Source: Catenibacterium mitsuoka_A (GTDB taxonomy: Bacteria > Bacillota_I > Bacilli_A > Erysipelotrichales > Coprobacillaceae). Taken from it: a stretch of 18,296 nt of DNA. The stretch lies in assembly GCF_964259225.1 (NCBI RefSeq), contig NZ_CAXVKN010000048.1. The stretch is one strand, 5' to 3'. The translations under genes were made by a program, and so were the position numbers. Below the pieces are notes generated by a model. That model did no database searches. It had not been told where the DNA came from and saw only the letters and a list, made by a program, of their open reading frames with translations. Of this stretch, positions 14,358-18,296 are shown piece after piece. Every line of letters begins with the position of its first letter. Within the stretch, counting starts at the first letter, position 1.

Positions 14358-15177
14358 AAGGAAATGCCAGAAAGAAGATATAAAAGAAGTTGTTTCTCTT
14401 TTTAATGAAGTGATTGAAACAGGACTTTATCTTGAAGAAGACACACCTGTTCTTGATGATTTTATTGAATCAGCATCATATTGTGGTGTGATGCTTGATG
14501 ATCATCTATTAGTAGGTGCGTATTTGATTAAATCTTTGGGAACCGGACATTGTAAGCATATTGCAACTTGTTCTTATGCAATTAAAGCTGACTATAAGAA
14601 AGAACTAGATAGTCTGATTAAGGACTCTTTAGAACAAGCATTTAAAGCTGGATATGCAATTATGCAATTAAATACAGTCACTAAAACATTAAAGACAGTT
14701 TTAGATGCAGTAGGCTTTAAGAGTTTAGGAATGATTCGTGATGGCTTTAAAACGTCTAAAGGTGATTATGAGAACACTTATGTTTTATATCGTACTCTAG
14801 ATGAATCTATTTTAGAATGTAAGGAAAAACAGGACCCTATGTCTATTGAAATCAGTCATATTTCTAAGAAGATTCAAAACAGAGGAATTTATTGGATTGT
14901 ATCAGAAGTCAAACATTGTCGTATACAAACAAAAAGAGAATACTCTACCTTCGATTATCGTGATCTTCATTATCAATCAGAAGAAGATATTAAAAAATTT
15001 GTAGAAAATATTTTCCATAAGTATTATATTGAAAATGAAAAAAATCATGATACTGTGCATGTTTTATCCGTTCATACATCTAAGGATGATGCAGTGGCTG
15101 AATGGATCAAGAGAGATGATCTAGAATTACAGAAGCAGATGACAAGCATGCATGGTTTTTCAAAGGGAGTTAAATAA
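14344..15177 (+). CDS. GNAT-like acetyltransferase domain protein with unknown C-terminal domain
   Basis: The 277-residue product has an N-terminal half (1-152) with the GNAT order: MNIIKRKCQKEDI start, GVMLDDHLLVGAYLI (48-62) central strands, a helix and QLNTVTKTLKTVLDAVGFKS (108-127), and a closing strand ENTYVLYRTL. Oddly, the acetyl-CoA pyrophosphate loop (R/Q-x-x-G-x-G/A) is not seen; the equivalent stretch reads IKADYKKEL. The C-terminal half (about 160-277) is charged and helical, with a Tyr/His-rich segment, and is not recognised. The ATG at 14344 has GGGAGGTG 7 nt before it; the in-frame GTG at 14335 lies in that site and is rejected. It overlaps the patatin gene by 14 bp and the next start by 1 bp. 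Confidence 0.7.
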   Translation: MNIIKRKCQKEDIKEVVSLFNEVIETGLYLEEDTPVLDDFIESASYCGVMLDDHLLVGAYLIKSLGTGHCKHIATCSYAIKADYKKELDSLIKDSLEQAFKAGYAIMQLNTVTKTLKTVLDAVGFKSLGMIRDGFKTSKGDYENTYVLYRTLDESILECKEKQDPMSIEISHISKKIQNRGIYWIVSEVKHCRIQTKREYSTFDYRDLHYQSEEDIKKFVENIFHKYYIENEKNHDTVHVLSVHTSKDDAVAEWIKRDDLELQKQMTSMHGFSKGVK

Positions 15178-15827
15178 TGACGGAACTGAATTATAAAAGA
15201 ATTGGAATTTATCTTCTTGGATTATTAATTTTAGGCTGTGGTATTGATCTCAATACAAAGACACAATTAGGTGTGTCACCCATCATCTCTGTAGCCTATA
15301 ATATCGCCTATCTCACTCATATTCCTATTGGTGTAATGACTTTTATCTATTATGTTTTACTTGTCATTATTCAATGGATTTTACTAGGTAAGAAGTTTGA
15401 TTATTTTCAATTCTTACAGATTCTAGCCAGTCTTGTCACAAGCTTTTTTATTCAATTATTTGATGGAGTTATTCCCGTCGCTTCTCGCTTTCCAGCTCGT
15501 ATAGTTATGCTTATTCTTGCAATTGCAATTACGGGTATTGGTGCATCACTCACTGTAGGTATGAAAATAGTACCTAATCCTGCAGATGGCTTAGCAAGTG
15601 TTATTGGAGAAAAGTGTCATAAGGGATTTGGGTTTGGTAAGAATCTCTTTGATGGGATTTCCATTGTAATATCTCTTATTATTGGCTTTGTCTTTACAGG
15701 TGGTATTTTGGGTATTGGTCTAGGAACCGTGATTTCTATGATTTTTACAGGTCGCGTTATTGCTTTGCTTGAAACAAGTATTTCTAAACTCTACTCTTCT
15801 GTCACAGAAATAGAATTTGTTGAATAA
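15177..15827 (+). CDS. YczE/YitT-type membrane protein (DUF6198-like)
   Basis: The 216-residue product is an integral membrane protein with about five or six hydrophobic segments. It carries the family's N-terminal pattern GIDLNTKTQLGVSPI (22-36), near-repeated in the second half as SLTVGMKIVPNPADGL, followed by glycine-rich helices. YczE/YyaS/YitT-type proteins are common in Bacillota and lack a firm function. The start ATG overlaps the previous stop (TAATG at 15175-15179) behind GGGAG. It is the last gene of the operon and is followed by a terminator. Confidence 0.78.
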   Translation: MTELNYKRIGIYLLGLLILGCGIDLNTKTQLGVSPIISVAYNIAYLTHIPIGVMTFIYYVLLVIIQWILLGKKFDYFQFLQILASLVTSFFIQLFDGVIPVASRFPARIVMLILAIAITGIGASLTVGMKIVPNPADGLASVIGEKCHKGFGFGKNLFDGISIVISLIIGFVFTGGILGIGLGTVISMIFTGRVIALLETSISKLYSSVTEIEFVE

Positions 15828-15840
15828 AGAAGACTTTATA

Positions 15841-15877
15841 GGCAAATATGCTCATCTATGCATATCTGCCTTTTTTT
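15841..15877 (+). terminator. Terminator of the LUD-malQ-patatin-GNAT-YczE operon
   Basis: The arms GGCAAATATGC (15841-15851) and GCATATCTGCC (15860-15870) pair with one internal mismatch around an 8-nt loop and run into T7 (15871-15877). Confidence 0.9.
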
Positions 15878-16000
15878 GTACTGAGCAGGGCACTAATTCA
15901 GTCGCAGATAGTCCGATCACAGGTAATTATCGCCAAGCGCAGTGAACTACAAGCCGATACCATAAAGGTTGAAGTGAAGGAAATACGTATCATACCTTAG

Positions 16001-16119
16001 GTAGATGTAAATGGCGCATTAAATATCATGCGTAAAAGTAGCGTTGTGGATGTAAATATTCTATACAGTAGAGGCGAAGTAGACACGCAATAAGAATAAG
16101 GATTGCCTAGCAATAGGTG
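16001..16119 (+). pseudogene. tnpB (IS605 OrfB) C-terminal remnant B
   Basis: The frame from 16001 reads VDVNGALNIMRKSS then VVDVNILYSRGEVDTQ to a stop at 16091-16093: the TnpB RuvC-III segment (DVNGALNI) and the typical C-terminal tail, where one more base would give VDTP-IRIRIA. Positions 16044-16119 align without gaps to the minus-strand remnant at 8679-8604, with 64 of 76 bases identical. Upstream (15940-16000) the sequence is tnpB-like only in scraps, with stops. The rest of the protein is gone, so it cannot act as a nuclease. Confidence 0.75.
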
Positions 16120-16199
16120 GTCAATCTTCTTAAACGGATGCGTAAGCATCCTAGAAGCCTTGACTTCAAATACGGAGTATTAAGTCGAGGTAGTTCACT
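16119..16199 (+). ncRNA. Right-end / omegaRNA scaffold-like structure of the tnpB remnant
   Basis: Just past the tnpB stop lie two strong hairpins: GGATGC-GTAA-GCATCC (16136-16151), and a long one pairing 16158-16166 (CCTTGACTT) with 16182-16190 (AAGTCGAGG, one G-T pair) and AATAC (16069-type arm at 16169-16173) with GTATT (16177-16181) around GGA. The structure ends in TAGTTCAC. In IS605-type elements the omegaRNA runs from the tnpB 3' end into the right end, and the guide starts right after it; here that would be from about 16199. Whether it is still transcribed is unknown. Confidence 0.5.
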
Positions 16200-16227
16200 A
16201 TTAATCCTAAATTTTGGGTAAAAGAAT

Positions 16228-16257
16228 AGGGGATAGACCTGGCTTGGTCAATCCCCT
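16228..16257. terminator. Strong hairpin, possible terminator of the GH1 gene
   Basis: AGGGGATAGACC (16228-16239) pairs with GGTCAATCCCCT (16246-16257) in 11 of 12 positions around TGGCTT. On the minus strand it is followed by TATTCTTTTAC, a mediocre T-tract, about 140 nt beyond the GH1 stop. It could instead be a structured end of the mobile-element debris around it. Confidence 0.4.
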
Positions 16258-16287
16258 TAATTACTATCAAAGTTAGTTTGAAATTAT

Positions 16288-16350
16288 CACGTAAATGTAG
16301 CGCCGTATACGAGACTTGTTACATACGGTGGAATGGGAGACGCAGTAATA
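16288..16350 (+). pseudogene. Possible third, more decayed tnpB C-terminal remnant
   Basis: A stretch reading VAPYTRLVTYGGMGDAVILI resembles the TnpB tail (LYxRGGMDTPVRI-like), and the DNA before it (ATCACGTAAATGTAGCG) resembles ATCATGCGTAAAAGTAGCG of remnant B at 16025-16043. The match is short and gapped, so this is tentative. Confidence 0.35.
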
Positions 16351-16397
16351 TTGATTAATCTTAGAATTGATACTATTTCTCGTCTACTCTATTATGA

Positions 16398-17825
16398 TTA
16401 ATTATCTAAGTCTTCACCGTTAGTTGCAATGACTTTTTTATACCAATCAAAAGATTTTTTCTTTATGCGTTTAAAAGTACCGTGACCATCATTATCTCTA
16501 TCAACATAAATGAAGCCATATCTCTTTTCCATTTCACCCGTTCCGTTAGAAATAAGATCTATACATCCCCAAGTTGTATATCCCATTAAATCAACACCAT
16601 CTTCATTCACTGCATCTTTCATTGCTTGAATATGTTTATTTAAGTATTCAATACGATAGTCATCTTGAATAGAACCATCTTCTTCAATCTTGTCTTTGGC
16701 CCCTAAACCATTTTCAACAATAAACAATGGCTTTTGATAACGATCATAAATTTCGTTCATAGTAATTCTTAATCCCAAGGGATCAATTTGCCATCCCCAA
16801 TCACTTGTATCTAAATATGGATTAACAACTGAAGCAAAAATATTGCTTTCTGTTTGTTTTCCCTTGTCAGGATTAGCACTAGAAACACGAGATGAGTAAT
16901 ATGAGAAGCTAATAAAATCTACTGTATTTTCCTTTAAAATATTTACATCATTCTCTGCAAATGGTATTTCTGCATTTCTTTTTTCAATCCATTTTAAGGC
17001 ATAGTTTGGGTAATAGCCTCGTGACTGCACATCAATAAACATATAACTTTCTCTATCATCACAAATTGATTTCCAATAATCTTCAGGATTACATGTTTCA
17101 GGATAATAAGAACCCGCAGCAAGCATACAACCTATCATATTTTCAGGATTTATCTCATGAGCTAATTTTGTAACTAGAGCACTTGCAACTAATTCATGAT
17201 GTGCGCAGGTAATCATAGCTTGTGTTCTATTTTCACCTTCTTTAAATCTTAACCCTGCTGCTACAAATGGGAAATGAAGAATCATATTGATTTCATTAAA
17301 AGTAAGCCAGTATTTAACTAAACCATTATATCTTTCAAACAATACTTTAGCTAATTTGACAAAACAATCAATCATTTCTCTATTACGCCAGCCACCAAAT
17401 TTATGAATTAAATGCATTGGGCAATCAAAATGATTAATTGTGACTAATGGTTCAATCCCATATTTTTTACATTCTTTAAAAATATTTTCATAAAACAATA
17501 GTCCTTTTTCGTTAGGTTCCAACTCATCACCAAGAGGGAAAATTCTTGTCCAGGCGATAGATAATCTAAAAGTTTTAAATCCCATTTCTCCCATTAAAGC
17601 AATATCTTCCTTATAGTGATGGTAAAAATCAACGGCTTGATGACTTGGAAAATAATGATCATCAATTCGGTCTATCCATTTTTCTCCAGTCCCAATCGCA
17701 TAACGATCTGTTCCGTGAGGCATTAAATCTACATTGGCTAAACCACGGCCATCTTCAAATATGCCACCTTCAACCTGATTGGCAGCAGTGGCACCTCCCC
17801 ACAAGAATCCTTCTTTAAATCCCAT
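16398..17825 (-). CDS. GH1 family 6-phospho-beta-glucosidase
   Basis: The 475-residue enzyme is full length for bacterial GH1. FLWGGATAANQVEGG (7-21) opens the barrel, the acid/base is E178 in LTFNEIN and the nucleophile is E371 in IVENGLG. S426, K434 and Y436 in ISNGTGEMEKRYGF match the phosphate-binding loop that separates 6-phospho-beta-glucosidases from plain beta-glucosidases. It would split phosphorylated cellobiose, salicin or similar sugars brought in by a PTS, though no PTS gene lies in the window. The ATG follows AGGAGGAACTTAAT on the minus strand. A likely RpiR-type regulator lies upstream on the same strand. I could not place a convincing promoter in 17826-17930. Confidence 0.93.
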   Translation of the reverse strand: MGFKEGFLWGGATAANQVEGGIFEDGRGLANVDLMPHGTDRYAIGTGEKWIDRIDDHYFPSHQAVDFYHHYKEDIALMGEMGFKTFRLSIAWTRIFPLGDELEPNEKGLLFYENIFKECKKYGIEPLVTINHFDCPMHLIHKFGGWRNREMIDCFVKLAKVLFERYNGLVKYWLTFNEINMILHFPFVAAGLRFKEGENRTQAMITCAHHELVASALVTKLAHEINPENMIGCMLAAGSYYPETCNPEDYWKSICDDRESYMFIDVQSRGYYPNYALKWIEKRNAEIPFAENDVNILKENTVDFISFSYYSSRVSSANPDKGKQTESNIFASVVNPYLDTSDWGWQIDPLGLRITMNEIYDRYQKPLFIVENGLGAKDKIEEDGSIQDDYRIEYLNKHIQAMKDAVNEDGVDLMGYTTWGCIDLISNGTGEMEKRYGFIYVDRDNDGHGTFKRIKKKSFDWYKKVIATNGEDLDN

Positions 17826-17924
17826 ATTAAGTTCCTCCTCTATTTATTTTGACACAAACAATCATAGCTATCTCCATGTTATTTGGCTTTCTGTCCATAG
17901 AATAGAAGATGAGATTGAAAAAAG

Positions 17925-17949
17925 CAAAAAAGTTTCCATTTTGGAAACT
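17925..17949 (-). terminator. Terminator between the regulator fragment and the GH1 gene
   Basis: On the minus strand AGTTTCCA and TGGAAACT (17949-17931) form an 8-bp hairpin followed at once by TTTTT. The stem overlaps the stop codon (17948-17950) of the upstream frame. As a perfect palindrome upstream of a sugar gene it could alternatively be an operator. Confidence 0.7.
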
Positions 17950-18296
17950 AGTTTTGTAATTCTAGTAATAGAATATCTATCATGTACTTAATGATATATT
18001 CACTGTATTTTTCATCGAGCAGGGGAACGATTATTTGTTTTTGACATAATGTGATATTTTCATTACATGTAATAAGCCATTGATCAACATGAGATTCTTT
18101 TATGCGTTTAATGACACGCTTATTATAATGGAAAGAATGCCCATTTGTACTTAGTACAATTAAGATATCATTATCTAGAAAATGATAATTCTTGTTAAAA
18201 TCAGCATCACAGATAATTGTTTTGAATACCCACAAACCACAGGTTAGTGTAAATTAAATTTCATAAGCACCGATTAAACGGCGTTCATGAAGCTGA
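17948..18296 (-). pseudogene. Partial, probably broken RpiR-family regulator (SIS domain)
   Basis: The frame down to the stop at 17950-17948 encodes what looks like the sugar-isomerase (SIS) domain of an RpiR/MurR-type regulator: FLDNDILIVLSTNGHSF resembles the family's DLVIxxSxSG phospho-sugar loop, followed by IKRIKESHVDQWLITCN and a helical end. The longest start is only a TTG at 18235 without a ribosome binding site. Upstream in the same frame QLHERRLIGAYEI (18295-18257) looks like the linker helix of the same family, but a TAA at 18256-18254 interrupts it. The N-terminal HTH would lie beyond the window. Such regulators often control neighbouring phospho-beta-glucosidase genes. Confidence 0.5.

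Larger units (their letters stand above)
15941..16199. repeat. 10-bp inverted repeat enclosing tnpB remnant B
   Basis: AGTGAACTAC at 15941-15950 is the exact reverse complement of GTAGTTCACT at 16190-16199. The right copy is the last part of the right-end-like structure of the tnpB remnant. IS605-type elements do not normally have inverted terminal repeats, so this could reflect a second, opposite end fragment or chance. Confidence 0.45.

Noticed and set aside
17948..18235. Complete 95-residue protein starting at the TTG at 18235
   Set aside because: It has no ribosome binding site, and the preceding in-frame sequence also looks like the same family, so a partial or broken regulator is more likely.

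Overview
The window is AT-rich (about one third G+C by eye) with dense, short-spaced genes, strong AAGGAGG-type ribosome binding sites, TATAAT promoters and hairpin-plus-T-run terminators. This fits a low-G+C Bacillota. The gene set (BCAA aminotransferase, stand-alone citrate synthase of the GHAVY type, MalQ, Cof-type HAD phosphatases, GH1 phospho-glycosidase with an RpiR-like regulator) resembles gut Erysipelotrichia/Coprobacillaceae-like fermenters. That placement is inference, not proof.

Layout. 1-213: two tandem tRNA genes, Phe(GAA, lacking its first base) and Ser(UGA), closed by a terminator. 234-2026: promoter, MFS transporter and nitroreductase, closed by a bidirectional terminator. 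2017-3606 (minus): histidine-phosphatase-family gene, Cof-type HAD phosphatase and an unannotated 50-residue glycine-rich membrane peptide. 3738-6872: P-type cation ATPase translationally coupled to a second Cof-type HAD phosphatase, then a terminator. 6944-8370: citrate synthase with a palindromic operator candidate and a terminator. 8397-8581: a self-contained 29-residue membrane peptide unit with its own promoter candidate, RBS and terminator. 8604-9120 (minus): a decayed tnpB (IS605 OrfB) remnant. 9135-10283 (minus): ilvE with promoter and terminator. 10345-10869 (minus): nicotinamidase-like hydrolase. 10891-10920: a mirror-symmetric divergent promoter. 10941-15877: a tightly coupled five-gene operon (LUD-domain protein, MalQ, patatin-like lipase, GNAT-like two-domain protein, YczE-type membrane protein) ending in a strong terminator. 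15941-16350: further tnpB debris, including a well preserved right-end/omegaRNA-like structure. 16398-18296 (minus): GH1 6-phospho-beta-glucosidase preceded by what looks like a broken RpiR/SIS-domain regulator that runs off the window.

Functionally this is mostly housekeeping and central carbon metabolism: glycan and beta-glucoside breakdown (MalQ, GH1), the entry step to glutamate synthesis (citrate synthase), branched-chain amino acid transamination (IlvE), NAD salvage (nicotinamidase) and cation transport. I did not find a defence system, CRISPR array or intact mobile element. The less ordinary content is the set of related tnpB remnants in opposite orientations, one keeping its guide-RNA scaffold-like end; the overlapping divergent promoter; two small membrane peptides missed by ordinary ORF cut-offs; and a GNAT-like protein whose acetyl-CoA loop is not recognisable and which carries an unassigned C-terminal domain.
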